From an uncultured Bacteroidota bacterium (GTDB lineage: Bacteria > Bacteroidota > Bacteroidia > Flavobacteriales > Flavobacteriaceae): a stretch of 36,294 nucleotides of DNA. The notes under the pieces are model-generated. The model worked only from the letters and a program-made list of their open reading frames with translations, did no database searches and was not told where the DNA came from. The stretch is taken from the NCBI GenBank assembly GCA_903838055.1, contig CAILWV010000029.1, forward strand, positions 1-36,294, given 5' to 3'. A program made the position numbers and the translations under genes. Below, piece by piece: positions 1 through 9,438 of the stretch. The number at the start of each line of letters is the position of its first letter. Within the stretch, counting starts at the first letter, position 1.

Positions 1-648
1 AATCAGTAGTTCCTGCTGCTAAAGTACTAGGAGTTGGAGCAGTTGCTGAACCAACACCTCCTGTTGCAGCAGTGTACCAAAGTAAATTTGAACCCGTAGC
101 TGTTAAAGCAGGCGCAATAGCATTTTGGCAATAAGTAAGTGGTGCTACTGTTGGTGCAACCGGAGTAGCATTAACAGTTACTAATATAGAAGCTCTAGGA
201 CTCTCACATCCTAAAACAGTTTGTGAAACATAAAAAGTTGTATTTAAAGCGGTAGTAGTACTCGGAGTTGGAGCGGTTGATGAACCAACGCCGCCTGTTG
301 CAGCAGTGTACCAAAGTAAATTTGAACCCGTAGCTGTTAAAGCAGGTGCAATAGCATTTTGGCAATAAGTAAGTGGTGCTACTGTTGGTGCTAATGGAGT
401 AGCATTAACAGTAATTGTTAGTGTAGCTCTAGGACTTTCACATCCTGAGATGGTTTGTGAAACAAAATAATCAGTAGTTCCTGCAGTTGTAGTACCAGGA
501 GTTGGAGCAGTTGAAGAACCAACACCTCCAGTTGCAGCAGTATACCAAAGCAAATTTGAACCCGTAGCTGTTAAAGCAGGTGCAATAGCATTCTGACAAT
601 AAGTAAGTGGAGCTACTGTAGGAGCTACTGGAGTAGCATTTACAGTTA
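1..648 (-). repeat. Tandem 234-bp (78-aa) Ig-like repeats inside the adhesin gene
   Basis: Two landmarks recur at exactly 234 bases: the GGAGTTGG block begins near 27, 261 and 495, and GTAGCATT begins at 165, 399 and 633. Units therefore span about 415-648, 181-414 and the partial 1-180. Each encodes an Ig-like unit with APLTYCQNAIAPALTATGSN, LLWYTAATGG and a closing CESPRA motif. The DNA copies are nearly identical, and more copies may lie to the left of the window. Confidence 0.93.
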
Positions 649-3600
649 CTTGAATTAATTGATAAGGCCTACATGTTGCGTCTGCAGGAGCCGGATTTGC
701 AATAGCATAGACATAATAAGTACCAGCAATATTAGGTAATGATCCAGAACCCAAAACAGACAAATCTAAATTTGCAATACCCCCAACAGAAGGTGTTACA
801 TTACCCAAAAGTACTCCGCCTGAATACATATTGTTACCAACTTGAGGAGTCGTGAAATATACATAACTAATAGCATCAGTTCCTGCAAAAGTTGTTGCAA
901 CTGAGAAAGGTGACGGATCTGCATTTAAGCATAATGTTTGACTTGATGATGGATTAGAAATTGTAGGGCAAGCAACACATGGATTTAAAATTAAATTAAA
1001 TGGTTTTACTCGTACACAAATATTATTATTACTTTGCATACTCATGTAAATAGTTTGGTTAGATCCACTAGGTATAGAATAATTTGTAAAGTCAACAATA
1101 GGATTTGCAATATTTTGAGCATCTGCTAGTGAAGTATGATAAGTAACAGTATAATCACCCGGAGTTACACTAGCTAATACTACAGTTTCATTAGTAGTTA
1201 AATCAAATAAATTATTAGAAGCACAATGAACAATATCGACAGGCGATAAAGTATCATCAGGATTAACCTCAACAGTAACTGGCTTTGTTATTGTTCGTAC
1301 TGGTAATAATGGTGTACAAGTATTATTATATTTAACTTGGGCGGTATAAGTTGAAGTAGCGCTTGGACATACTGATATTGAAGGAGTAGTTCCAACAGTT
1401 GCACCATTAGAATCTAACCATTGAAATGAAGTTAAAGATGGTCCTGCAGGAGTAAAACGCCAAGCTTCATTTGTTGTTGTCCAAGTACCTGTATTTCTTC
1501 CTGGAGGTGCAAAAGCAGCTGTAGCAGTAGCATTTTGAATGCCAATCACACCACTTCCATCATTCCAGGTAGTACAAACGGATCTTCTTTTTACATAAAT
1601 ATCAATAATATTGGTTCCTTCATATAAAACTAGTTGACTCTGCTGAAGGCCTTGATCAGTAGTTGCACTTTGAACTGGATTACATCTATACAATGGCATA
1701 TTTTTAACATCTATAATTGCTCTTCTACATGGTGAAAGACCATCAATTGTATAAGTGATAACTACTGCAGGTGTTGATAATACCCCTGGGTATGTATCCT
1801 GCATTGGAAAATAAATAGAATTACGCCAAAGCGAATTCATTGCTGTACTTGGAATAGTTTGACCTGCTGGAATAACATAACCACTTCCATTTGCATTACA
1901 CAAACCATGGGTAGCATTAAAAGTTAAAAAAGTATTAGTTCCTATTTGGAATTTATCATAACAAGCTCCAAAAAAACTAAATTTAAATGGTAAAGTTTGA
2001 GGGTCAGAAAAAGTATCATCTATCGTACATAATGAACCCGAAGATGCATTTCCAGATGGAACTGCAGGCACATAAGGAATAGAGCTTACTGTATAAGTAT
2101 TGGTGTTTCTAACATCAACGTAAGAAGCTGTTAATGTGGTACAGCTTGTATTGTTACATAAAGTTTCTGGAATTGGAATTGCAATATCACTTGGACAACA
2201 ATTAATAATATATTGCAATGTACCAGTTGCTTGAGCACTCACACATCCTGTAGTTGTATTCGTTATTACTACCGAATAATTCCCAGCGACAGTTGCGTTA
2301 GCTATACTCGAGACATTTCCTGGAGGAGCCACTGTAGCCGGCACTGTCCATGCATAACTATAAGTCCCTGGAAATGCTGGTGTAGCAGTAATAACTGCTG
2401 GTGTTAAATCACCTGTACATTTTTGAACATTATTAACAATTACTTTTGGAGTGGGGTTTATTGTTATGGTAAACTGTTTTACATCATTGGTACAACCACT
2501 CAATGAACCTGTTACAGTAATAGTCGAAACTATTGGACTTGAAGTATTGTTATTTGCCAACAAGTTAGTAATGTTGCCTATTCCAGAACTACCTATAGGC
2601 AATAATGTATTACTATTTGTCCATGAAAAAGTAGCTCCTGGTAAATTACTTGTAAAGTTTAAAGCAGCAATAGTAGAACCATTGCAAACTACTTGATTTG
2701 AAGGAACTGTAATTGATAATGAATTTACAGTAATACTAATTGTTTTTGAAAAAGAACAAGTTATTGTTGTAGAAAAAGTAATATCATCAATTGCAAAATC
2801 ATTACCTGACGCAGATACATTTGTATCGTACATTTCAATTTTAGCAGAAGTACTAGCTCCTGAACTCCAAATAAATGTATATTGAGTCCAGTTACCGCAT
2901 GTGGTAACGTTAGGTGCAAAACTAAGGCCTCCTAAAGCAACACCATTAATAGTAACTTGAATAGAAGCAGGACTTGAGGAAGTGAGTGATTGAACCCAAT
3001 AGCTAAAGGTATAATTTTGACCAGCAATTGTAGGTATAGTTTGACTCCAAAATTTATCATTCCCACCATTAGAAGAAGATCCGTCTAAAACCATCATATT
3101 ACCCGTTCCAGAGGTGTGATCCGTACAAATACTAAAAGGTGTAAACCATGTATTTGGGTTAGAAACTATTCCATATGCCTTTTGAGCTCCTACGTTAGGG
3201 GAAGTTGCTAAATATTGATAATCGGTTCCAAAACCAACATTACCCGAACTAAAATCACCATTATATACTAAATTTTTAGTTGTAGATATTGTGGAAGTAA
3301 CGGTATAATTTGTATTAACAATAGGACTAACAGTAGGTGTAGCACTTGTTGTAGCTGTTAATGAAGGATCAGCTGGCGAAGCAACCCAAGAATATGGATC
3401 GGTGCTTCCGTTTACCGAAAGTGTAGTTGGGCTACCGTTACAAATAGTGTTATTAGAGGATACTATTAAAGGATTGGCAGGATTTGCTACCGTAATATTG
3501 TTTTGACTAATTGTATTTGATGCACTATCTAAAACGGAAATTGTATAGTTTCCAGCAGGTAAATTACTAAATACTCCATTTGTATTGGATGGCAATACAA

Positions 3601-3880
3601 TTCCAGAAATTGAATAGGTATATGGGGCAGTACCACCAGATGCATATCCAACTATCGAACCATCCGCTACACTTGAACAAGAAGTATTATGAACCGAATA
3701 GGTTAATGCTAATGATAATGGAGGTGTAGAACTATAATCTAGCACTACGTTTTTTATAGAATTATTTGTATCCGAACCTACAAAATCAGAAATGAAATTC
3801 CGATTACTAGATAAATTATTAGCTGTTATAATATTGAAAAACAATAAGCTTAGCAATGTAAATAGTATATTTTTTCTCAT
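1..3880 (-). CDS. Giant T9SS-type secreted surface adhesin, N-terminal part (runs off left edge)
   Basis: Reading starts at the ATG complementary to 3878-3880 and stays in one frame into the repeats at the left edge, giving about 1,293 residues with no stop found in the stretches I translated. It begins MRKNILFTLLSLLFFNIITA, a clear signal peptide. Approximate domains in order: SprB-like repeat (54-133, motif GGTAPYTYSI), PKD/Ig-like segment (134-187), galactose-binding or CBM-like jelly roll (200-375, starting NLVYNGDFSSGN), two PKD-like domains (377-555), a beta-rich head (563-813, containing FKFSFFGACYDKF), mixed Ig-like segments (813-1073), then 78-residue Ig-like units resembling the CHU_C-associated Ig family. 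Such proteins in Flavobacteriaceae usually end in a gliding-motility-associated or T9SS sorting domain; that end lies outside the window, so T9SS export is inferred. Likely role is adhesion or gliding. Confidence 0.88.
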   Translation of the reverse strand, partial: MRKNILFTLLSLLFFNIITANNLSSNRNFISDFVGSDTNNSIKNVVLDYSSTPPLSLALTYSVHNTSCSSVADGSIVGYASGGTAPYTYSISGIVLPSNTNGVFSNLPAGNYTISVLDSASNTISQNNITVANPANPLIVSSNNTICNGSPTTLSVNGSTDPYSWVASPADPSLTATTSATPTVSPIVNTNYTVTSTISTTKNLVYNGDFSSGNVGFGTDYQYLATSPNVGAQKAYGIVSNPNTWFTPFSICTDHTSGTGNMMVLDGSSSNGGNDKFWSQTIPTIAGQNYTFSYWVQSLTSSSPASIQVTINGVALGGLSFAPNVTTCGNWTQYTFIWSSGASTSAKIEMYDTNVSASGNDFAIDDITFSTTITCSFSKTISITVNSLSITVPSNQVVCNGSTIAALNFTSNLPGATFSWTNSNTLLPIGSSGIGNITNLLANNNTSSPIVSTITVTGSLSGCTNDVKQFTITINPTPKVIVNNVQKCTGDLTPAVITATPAFPGTYSYAWTVPATVAPPGNVSSIANATVAGNYSVVITNTTTGCVSAQATGTLQYIINCCPSDIAIPIPETLCNNTSCTTLTASYVDVRNTNTYTVSSIPYVPAVPSGNASSGSLCTIDDTFSDPQTLPFKFSFFGACYDKFQIGTNTFLTFNATHGLCNANGSGYVIPAGQTIPSTAMNSLWRNSIYFPMQDTYPGVLSTPAVVITYTIDGLSPCRRAIIDVKNMPLYRCNPVQSATTDQGLQQSQLVLYEGTNIIDIYVKRRSVCTTWNDGSGVIGIQNATATAAFAPPGRNTGTWTTTNEAWRFTPAGPSLTSFQWLDSNGATVGTTPSISVCPSATSTYTAQVKYNNTCTPLLPVRTITKPVTVEVNPDDTLSPVDIVHCASNNLFDLTTNETVVLASVTPGDYTVTYHTSLADAQNIANPIVDFTNYSIPSGSNQTIYMSMQSNNNICVRVKPFNLILNPCVACPTISNPSSSQTLCLNADPSPFSVATTFAGTDAISYVYFTTPQVGNNMYSGGVLLGNVTPSVGGIANLDLSVLGSGSLPNIAGTYYVYAIANPAPADATCRPYQLIQVTVNATPVAPTVAPLTYCQNAIAPALTATGSNLLWYTAATGGVGSSTAPTPGTTTAGTTDYFVSQTISGCESPRATLTITVNATPLAPTVAPLTYCQNAIAPALTATGSNLLWYTAATGGVGSSTAPTPSTTTALNTTFYVSQTVLGCESPRASILVTVNATPVAPTVAPLTYCQNAIAPALTATGSNLLWYTAATGGVGSATAPTPSTLAAGTTD

Positions 3881-3902
3881 TTGGGAATATAATTTAAGGT
3901 GC

Positions 3903-3910
3903 GAAATATA
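3903..3910 (-). promoter_or_regulatory. Possible -7 box for the adhesin gene
   Basis: On the minus strand this reads TATATTTC, seven of eight matches to the Bacteroidota -7 consensus TAnnTTTG, with its end 22 bases before the adhesin start codon. No good -33 TTG is visible, so this is a weak call. Confidence 0.35.
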
Positions 3911-3991
3911 CATAAATTTAACCATAATTTATTATAAAATTTGCAATTTTTAAAAATTTAAATTCTTATGCATTAATAATTTTTTAATAAT

Positions 3992-3999
3992 TATCTTTG
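3992..3999 (+). promoter_or_regulatory. Promoter -7 box of the folE operon
   Basis: The sequence TATCTTTG matches TAnnTTTG exactly and lies 33 bases before the folE ATG. Its last three bases form a TTG in frame with folE. A transcript starting just downstream could not include that TTG, which excludes the longer reading frame from 3997. A -33 TTG is not evident. Confidence 0.65.
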
Positions 4000-4032
4000 C
4001 AGTTATTACTTATTATAAACTTATCATTAAAA

Positions 4033-4704
4033 ATGACTAATCACGAAGACTATACTGACGATTTAGGAAATAACCATATTGGAACAAGTGATCAAACTCC
4101 TTTAAGAGAAGATGCATTTGAAAAAACAGACGAGGAGAAGATAGAAATTATAAAACAAAATATTGAAAATATATTAACAACACTAGGAATGGACTTGACA
4201 GACGATAGTCTTAAGAAAACGCCAGATCGTGTTGCTAAAATGTATGTAAAAGAAATTTTTGGAGGATTAAATCCGATTAAAAAACCAAGTTCTTCTACAT
4301 TCGAAAATAAATACAAATACAATGAAATGTTAGTAGAAAAAAACATCACTGTTTACTCTACTTGTGAGCATCACCTACTTCCTATTGTAGGAAGAGCTCA
4401 TGTTGCTTATATCTCTAATGGAACAGTTGTAGGTTTATCTAAAATGAATCGTATTGTTGATTATTTTGCAAAAAGACCTCAAGTACAAGAAAGATTAACT
4501 ATTCAAATTGTTAAGGAACTTCAAAAAGTTTTGAACACCGATAATGTTGCTTGTATAATCGATGCCAAACATTTATGTGTGAATTCTCGTGGAATTAGAG
4601 ATATCGAAAGTAGTACGGTAACTGCTGAATTTGGAGGTAAATTTAAAGAAGAATCTGTAAAAAGAGAATTTTTAGATTATGTAAAATTAGAGACTTCCTT
4701 TTAA
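4033..4704 (+). CDS. folE: GTP cyclohydrolase I
   Basis: This 223-residue cytoplasmic enzyme converts GTP to 7,8-dihydroneopterin triphosphate, the first step of tetrahydrofolate (and pterin) synthesis. The zinc site is visible: Cys111 and His114 in STCEHHLLP and Cys182 in KHLCVNSRG. The family core VVGLSKMNRIVDYFAKRPQVQERL is at about 132-155. Length is normal for the bacterial type IA enzyme, with an acidic, variable first 30 residues. The ATG at 4033 is preferred over an upstream TTG at 3997 because that TTG belongs to the promoter box. It is the first gene of a plus-strand cluster, followed 47 bases later by cysS. Identification is secure; the start is well supported. Confidence 0.96.
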   Translation: MTNHEDYTDDLGNNHIGTSDQTPLREDAFEKTDEEKIEIIKQNIENILTTLGMDLTDDSLKKTPDRVAKMYVKEIFGGLNPIKKPSSSTFENKYKYNEMLVEKNITVYSTCEHHLLPIVGRAHVAYISNGTVVGLSKMNRIVDYFAKRPQVQERLTIQIVKELQKVLNTDNVACIIDAKHLCVNSRGIRDIESSTVTAEFGGKFKEESVKREFLDYVKLETSF

Positions 4705-4751
4705 AATAATAAAATTGGTAAACAACCAAAACCATTATCAATAGAATCAAT

Positions 4752-6230
4752 ATGCCACTTTACAAAAATCAAACGCTTAAAATATATAATTCACTTTCAG
4801 GTGAAAAAGAAATTTTTAATCCTATCAATGAAGGTAACGTTGGTATGTATGTATGCGGCCCAACTGTTTACAGTAATGTGCACTTAGGAAACGTAAGAAC
4901 TTTTATGAGTTTTGATGTTATTTTTAGATATTTAAGACATTTAGAATATAAAGTTAGGTATGTAAGAAATATTACAGATGTTGGTCATGTAGTTGATGAT
5001 GTAGATGAAGGTGAAGATAAAATTGCAAAAAAAGCACGTATAGAAAAACTTGAACCAATGGAGATTGTTCAGCGATATACAGTAGATTTTCATTCGATTT
5101 TAAACAAATATAATTTTTTACCTCCAAGCATAGAACCTACGGCAACTGGACATATTATAGAACAAATAGAAATAGTACAGCAAATTATTGATAAAGGATT
5201 TGCCTATGAAACTAACGGTTCAGTTTATTTTGATATTATTAAATTTAATAAAACTAACCATTACGGAAAGTTAAGTGGCCGGAATATTGAAGATATGCTA
5301 GCTAACACAAGGGATACCGAAGGGCAAAGCGACAAAAAAAACACGCAAGATTTTGCCTTGTGGAAAAAAGCCGAACCAGAACACATTATGCGTTGGCCTT
5401 CACCTTGGGGAATTGGTTTTCCGGGTTGGCATTTAGAATGTACTGCTATGAGTACAAAATATCTTGGTGAAACCTTTGATATTCATGGAGGCGGTATGGA
5501 TTTAAAATTTCCGCACCACGAATGTGAAATCGCACAAAATGAAGCATGTACAGGTCACAGTCCTGTGAATTATTGGATGCACGCCAACATGCTGACTTTA
5601 AATGGAAAAAAAATGGCTAAATCTACAGGAAACAATATACTTCCTGGAGAAATTTTTACAGGAGACAGTCCATTTCTAAGCAAGGCATTCTCCCCTAACG
5701 TAGCACGTTTTTTTATGCTTCAAGCACATTATAGAAGTGTTTTAGATTTTTCAAATGATGCAATTCTTGCCGCTGAAAAGGGTTTTAACAGATTGATGGA
5801 AGGTATTCAACTTTGTACTGAAATAAAAACAAGTGCTACTTCTTCATTGGATATTTTAACTTGGAAACAAAATTGTTATGATGCAATGAACGACGATTTT
5901 AATACTCCAATATTAATTGCTCAACTTTTTGAAGGAATTCGATTTGTGAATGTTTTAAATGATAAAAGAGAAACAATTACCACTGATGATTTATCCGAAT
6001 TAAAAAATACACTAGAAGTTTTCACATTTGAAGTTCTTGGAATTAAAAATGAGAAAACTTCCAATGACACCACTCAAAAATTAGAAGGTGTAATTGAAAT
6101 GCTTATTGAGATGAGAAAGACAGCTCGTGAAAATAAAAACTGGGCTTTGTCAGATGAAATAAGAGATAAACTTTTAGCTATAGATATTCAGTTAAAAGAC
6201 GGTAAAGAAGGAACTTCTTTTAGTTTTTAA
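4752..6230 (+). CDS. cysS: Cysteinyl-tRNA synthetase
   Basis: This 492-residue class I aminoacyl-tRNA synthetase charges tRNA-Cys with cysteine in the cytoplasm. The N-terminal [19 protein letters not shown] carries the HIGH-like ATP motif (HLGN) and the first zinc-binding Cys. [10 protein letters not shown] and [18 protein letters not shown] supply the remaining zinc-site residues, and KMAKSTGN is the KMSKS-type loop. The C-terminal part is the helical anticodon-binding DALR region. Full length and intact. It follows folE by 47 bases and its stop codon is one base from the yidD start, so it is probably cotranscribed with both. The gene content of the cluster is housekeeping with no shared pathway. 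Confidence 0.97.
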   Translation: MPLYKNQTLKIYNSLSGEKEIFNPINEGNVGMYVCGPTVYSNVHLGNVRTFMSFDVIFRYLRHLEYKVRYVRNITDVGHVVDDVDEGEDKIAKKARIEKLEPMEIVQRYTVDFHSILNKYNFLPPSIEPTATGHIIEQIEIVQQIIDKGFAYETNGSVYFDIIKFNKTNHYGKLSGRNIEDMLANTRDTEGQSDKKNTQDFALWKKAEPEHIMRWPSPWGIGFPGWHLECTAMSTKYLGETFDIHGGGMDLKFPHHECEIAQNEACTGHSPVNYWMHANMLTLNGKKMAKSTGNNILPGEIFTGDSPFLSKAFSPNVARFFMLQAHYRSVLDFSNDAILAAEKGFNRLMEGIQLCTEIKTSATSSLDILTWKQNCYDAMNDDFNTPILIAQLFEGIRFVNVLNDKRETITTDDLSELKNTLEVFTFEVLGIKNEKTSNDTTQKLEGVIEMLIEMRKTARENKNWALSDEIRDKLLAIDIQLKDGKEGTSFSF

Positions 6231-6231
6231 C

Positions 6232-6483
6232 ATGGAAACTTTTAAAAAAATATTAATTGCTCCTTTACTCGGAATAATATATTTTTATAGAGAAGCCATT
6301 TCCCCCTTTACGCCTTCTACTTGCAGATTTCAACCTACATGTTCCGCTTATTTTCTAGAAGCTCTAAAAACACATGGCCTTTTACGAGGTTGCTATCTAG
6401 GTGTAAAGAGAATATTAAGTTGCAATCCATGGGGAAAAAGTGGTTATGATCCTGTCCCTGAAAAAAAATGTAATCATAAATAA
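6232..6483 (+). CDS. yidD: Membrane protein insertion efficiency factor YidD
   Basis: This 83-residue protein belongs to the YidD family, which helps YidC insert inner-membrane proteins. The signature is complete: [19 protein letters not shown] at about 20-38, then [18 protein letters not shown] and [13 protein letters not shown]. An amphipathic N-terminus ([19 protein letters not shown]) would sit on the inner face of the cytoplasmic membrane. It starts one base after the cysS stop and ends 17 bases before lgt, which suggests translational coupling. In many bacteria yidD lies beside rpmH/rnpA/yidC; here it sits apart from them, in a cysS-lgt context. Confidence 0.95.
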   Translation: METFKKILIAPLLGIIYFYREAISPFTPSTCRFQPTCSAYFLEALKTHGLLRGCYLGVKRILSCNPWGKSGYDPVPEKKCNHK

Positions 6484-6500
6484 CATAATTTTAAAATAGT

Positions 6501-7454
6501 ATGAAATTATTCTTACTATTTTTGAAAAATATAAAAAACATACCAACCATGATTTGGAATCCATCTGAAGGAATACATTTAGGACCACTATTTATTAGAT
6601 TCTATAGTTTAATGTTCGTTATTGCCTTTGGGTTAGGCTGGTACCTAATGAAAAAGATTTTTCTAAATGAAAAAGAATCGTTAGAAAAATTAGACACCTT
6701 ATTTGTATGGACAGTTATAGCAACTCTTTTAGGAGCTAGATTAGGACATGTTTTTTTCTACGACTGGGAGTATTTTAGAAACCATTTACTAGAAATATTG
6801 TTGCCTTTTAAATTTGAACCTGAATTTAAATTCACTGGTTTTGCAGGTCTTGCAAGTCATGGAGCAGCGATTTCAATAATTATTGTAATGTACTTTTACA
6901 GCAAAAATATAATTAAGAAACCTATATTATGGGTATTAGATAGAGTAGTAATTTCAGTTGCTTGCGGTGCTATTTTTGTTAGAATTGGAAACTTTTTTAA
7001 TTCAGAAATTGTAGGTAAAGTAACCACAAATACTACGTTTGGAATTAAATTCATTAGAGATTATTTTAGTCAACAAGATGCCGTAACAAAAACTCATATT
7101 AGTGATCCAGATTCTGCTTATAATGCAATAGCTACAGATCCACAATTTAGCAACTTATTGATGCAAGTTCCCTTAAAACATCCTGCACAATTATACGAAT
7201 CATTTAGCTATATATTTGTGTTTTTATTACTCTTATTTCTATATTGGAAAACAAAAACATCAGAAAAACAAGGTTTACTTTTCGGACTTTTCTTAATCTT
7301 ATTATGGAGCGTCCGTTTTGTAGTTGAATATGTAAAAGAAAGCCAAGGAGGATTTGGAGATTCTACAATTTTCACTACAGGACAATGGCTTAGCATCCCC
7401 TTTATATTAGTCGGAATATACTTTTTATTTACCGCAAAAAAATCAATTAAATAA
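6501..7454 (+). CDS. lgt: Prolipoprotein diacylglyceryl transferase
   Basis: Lgt moves a diacylglyceryl group from phosphatidylglycerol to the lipobox cysteine of prolipoproteins, in the inner membrane. The protein is 317 residues with about seven membrane segments. Visible family marks are the histidine-bearing GLASHGAAIS, the Lgt signature VRIGNFFNSEIVG, and RFVVEYVKESQ near the C-terminus with the conserved Arg and Glu. A second possible start is the ATG at 6549 (MIWNPSEGIHLG), where alignable family sequence begins; the 16 extra residues from 6501 are Lys/Asn/Phe-rich and not obviously conserved, so the start is unsure. Last gene of the plus-strand cluster; the next gene converges from the right. 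The window encodes four apparent lipoproteins that would be its substrates. Confidence 0.95.
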   Translation: MKLFLLFLKNIKNIPTMIWNPSEGIHLGPLFIRFYSLMFVIAFGLGWYLMKKIFLNEKESLEKLDTLFVWTVIATLLGARLGHVFFYDWEYFRNHLLEILLPFKFEPEFKFTGFAGLASHGAAISIIIVMYFYSKNIIKKPILWVLDRVVISVACGAIFVRIGNFFNSEIVGKVTTNTTFGIKFIRDYFSQQDAVTKTHISDPDSAYNAIATDPQFSNLLMQVPLKHPAQLYESFSYIFVFLLLLFLYWKTKTSEKQGLLFGLFLILLWSVRFVVEYVKESQGGFGDSTIFTTGQWLSIPFILVGIYFLFTAKKSIK

Positions 7455-7500
7455 AATAAGTAGTAGATTTATTTTCTATTAACTAAAATCATCGATACAA

Positions 7501-8499
7501 TTAATTTTCTTTTTTCAAGAAATTAATTAATCCATTCATATATGTTTTTTGATCGTCATACATACTCATATGGCTTCCATTTGAACAATATAAATAGGTT
7601 CCTTTTGGAAATTGAGTTGACATCCATTTCATATATTCTGGATTCATTGTATCATATTTCCCTCCAATAACTAAAGTTGGAACAGCAATATTTTTTAATT
7701 CTTTAGATACATCCCACTTTGTTAGCTTACCAGAAAGGCCTAATTCACTTGGACCTTGCATTGTTATATATAAAGATTGGTTCAATCTACCCATTGATCG
7801 AGTCACGGGTTCAGGCCATTCAGAAACGGGTTTTCTTAGAATATGCTGGTTATAAAAATTCGCCATCAATAATTCCATGTATTTAGGATTGCCAAAATCT
7901 TTTTTATATTCCAAATCTTTAATTGTTTTCAAAACATTTGGATCCATTTGTTTTTCTAATACTTTAGAATATTCACCATATTTTGGACAACTTGCCATCA
8001 TATTAGAAACAACTAATCCTTTTAAATTATTTTGGTATTTCAAAGAATATTGCATTGCTAGAATACCACCCCAAGAATGCCCTAGTAAATAAAAATTATC
8101 TTTATTTAGATTTAAAGCTACTCTAACTTGTTCTACTTCTTCTACATATCGAGGCAAATCCCACATAGTTGTATCATTTGGATTATCAGAAAAACCAGTA
8201 CCTAACTGATCGTAATAAATAAATTCAATCCCTTCTTTTGGGAGAAAACTTTCCATACATTCAAAATATTCATGTGACAATCCTGGACCACCATTAAGTA
8301 GAAGTACTTTTATTTTAGGATTATTTCCAAAACGTTTAGTCCAAACATTAAACTTTCCTTTTGGAGTTTCAATAGCAATCTTTTTTTCACCTCCATTTTG
8401 CATTCCTGCAACTTCCGATTGAAAATAAGCACACGATTTTTCTTCTTGTTTACAAGAAACTAAAGATAAAAACATTAAAAATAAAATTATTTTTTTCAT
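7501..8499 (-). CDS. Lipoprotein alpha/beta hydrolase, proline iminopeptidase-like (family S33)
   Basis: This is a 332-residue alpha/beta hydrolase. The start at 8499 gives a classic lipoprotein signal, MKKIILFLMFLSLVSC, with lipid-bearing Cys16. An ATG at 8535 would add 12 polar residues in front and overlap the preceding gene, so I reject it. The oxyanion motif GGPG is at 70-73, the nucleophile Ser142 sits in GHSWGG, and the other triad members are probably Asp283 (GGKYDT) and His310 (NGSHMS). The family includes prolyl aminopeptidases and other hydrolases, so substrate is not certain. Anchoring to the outer or inner membrane points to periplasmic or surface peptide processing. It lies 22 bases after the ppx-like gene and probably ends that operon. 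Confidence 0.9.
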   Translation of the reverse strand: MKKIILFLMFLSLVSCKQEEKSCAYFQSEVAGMQNGGEKKIAIETPKGKFNVWTKRFGNNPKIKVLLLNGGPGLSHEYFECMESFLPKEGIEFIYYDQLGTGFSDNPNDTTMWDLPRYVEEVEQVRVALNLNKDNFYLLGHSWGGILAMQYSLKYQNNLKGLVVSNMMASCPKYGEYSKVLEKQMDPNVLKTIKDLEYKKDFGNPKYMELLMANFYNQHILRKPVSEWPEPVTRSMGRLNQSLYITMQGPSELGLSGKLTKWDVSKELKNIAVPTLVIGGKYDTMNPEYMKWMSTQFPKGTYLYCSNGSHMSMYDDQKTYMNGLINFLKKEN

Positions 8500-8521
8500 G
8501 ATATAAGTTTGGGATTTAAGT

Positions 8522-9412
8522 TTAGATTTTACCATTATACATTGCTTTCACAATACCATCGGAAAGACCAATTTTAGGCACATATATTTGGCGAGCGCCA
8601 CTCCATTTCATTGCATTAAGATAAATTCTAGTTGCAGGAATAATAACATCAGCACGGTCAGTATTTAATCCTAGTTCTGCAATGCGTTGTTCATATGTTA
8701 AAGAATTTAAATATTGGTATTGCGCATTTAAATACAAAAATGACAATGGTTTATCTTGTCTTTTTCCAGAAAGTTTAAATAATTTATTTATATTTCCGCC
8801 TGAACCAATGAGTGTAATATTTTCATACGGTTCGCAATTAGTAGTAATCCATTTTTCAATTTCTTGCCAAACCACTTCATTCACCATTTCATTTAGCAAT
8901 CGAACTGTTCCATTTTTAAAGGATTTGGAAGCCACCATTTTTCCATCTGAAAAAAGTGAAAATTCGGTACTTCCTCCACCAACGTCCACATATAAATAAG
9001 TTTTATCGGTTACAATAAAATTATGTAAATCAGAAGATGCTATTATTGCTGCTTCTTGTTTTCCATCTATAATTTCAATTTCAATTTTTGATTTTTCTAA
9101 AATAATATCAACAACTTCTTTACCGTTATATGCCTCTCGCATTGCAGAAGTGGCACAGGCTTTATATTTATCTACTTTGTAAACTTTCATTAATAGTCGA
9201 AATGCATCCATTGCATCTACCATTCTATCAATATTTTCTGATGTAATTTCTCCAACTGTAAACGCATCTTGACCTAACCGAATTGGCACCCTAATAAATG
9301 AAGATTTATTGAACTGAGTTTCTTTTCCATTTTGTTCTACTACGTTAGAAATAAGCAACCTCATGGCATTAGAACCAATATCAATTGCGGCATATTTTTT
9401 TATTGAAATCAT
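8522..9412 (-). CDS. Ppx/GppA family phosphatase (exopolyphosphatase-like)
   Basis: This 296-residue protein has the actin/Hsp70-like ASKHA fold of Ppx/GppA enzymes. The N-terminal phosphate motif AAIDIGSNAMRLLISN and the second motif YVDVGGGSTEFSLF (about 141-154) are clear, followed by LIGSGGNINKLFKL. It has only the two catalytic domains and lacks the long C-terminal HD-type region of E. coli Ppx, like the short Ppx2-type enzymes. It probably removes terminal phosphates from polyphosphate, though pppGpp hydrolysis is possible. The gene follows ppk1 by 26 bases, which favours the polyphosphate role. Confidence 0.92.
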   Translation of the reverse strand: MISIKKYAAIDIGSNAMRLLISNVVEQNGKETQFNKSSFIRVPIRLGQDAFTVGEITSENIDRMVDAMDAFRLLMKVYKVDKYKACATSAMREAYNGKEVVDIILEKSKIEIEIIDGKQEAAIIASSDLHNFIVTDKTYLYVDVGGGSTEFSLFSDGKMVASKSFKNGTVRLLNEMVNEVVWQEIEKWITTNCEPYENITLIGSGGNINKLFKLSGKRQDKPLSFLYLNAQYQYLNSLTYEQRIAELGLNTDRADVIIPATRIYLNAMKWSGARQIYVPKIGLSDGIVKAMYNGKI

Positions 9413-9438
9413 TTAATTTTCGGCGCTAAATTAGCAAG

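Noticed and set aside
1..648. CRISPR array suggested by regular repeats
   Set aside because: Units are 234 bases, in frame, encode Ig-like domains and have no unique spacers between short repeats.
2213..2696. Open frames on the plus strand (64 and 81 residues) inside the adhesin region
   Set aside because: They lie antisense to the continuous minus-strand adhesin frame, have no family motifs, and their composition is that of the reversed Thr/Ser-rich coding sequence.
3997..4032. Longer FolE from TTG at 3997
   Set aside because: The TTG is the end of an exact TAnnTTTG box, so it would not be in the transcript; the added residues are not family-like.
8500..8535. Longer hydrolase from ATG at 8535
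   Set aside because: It would bury the lipoprotein signal behind 12 polar residues and overlap the preceding coding sequence; the ATG at 8499 gives a normal signal peptide.
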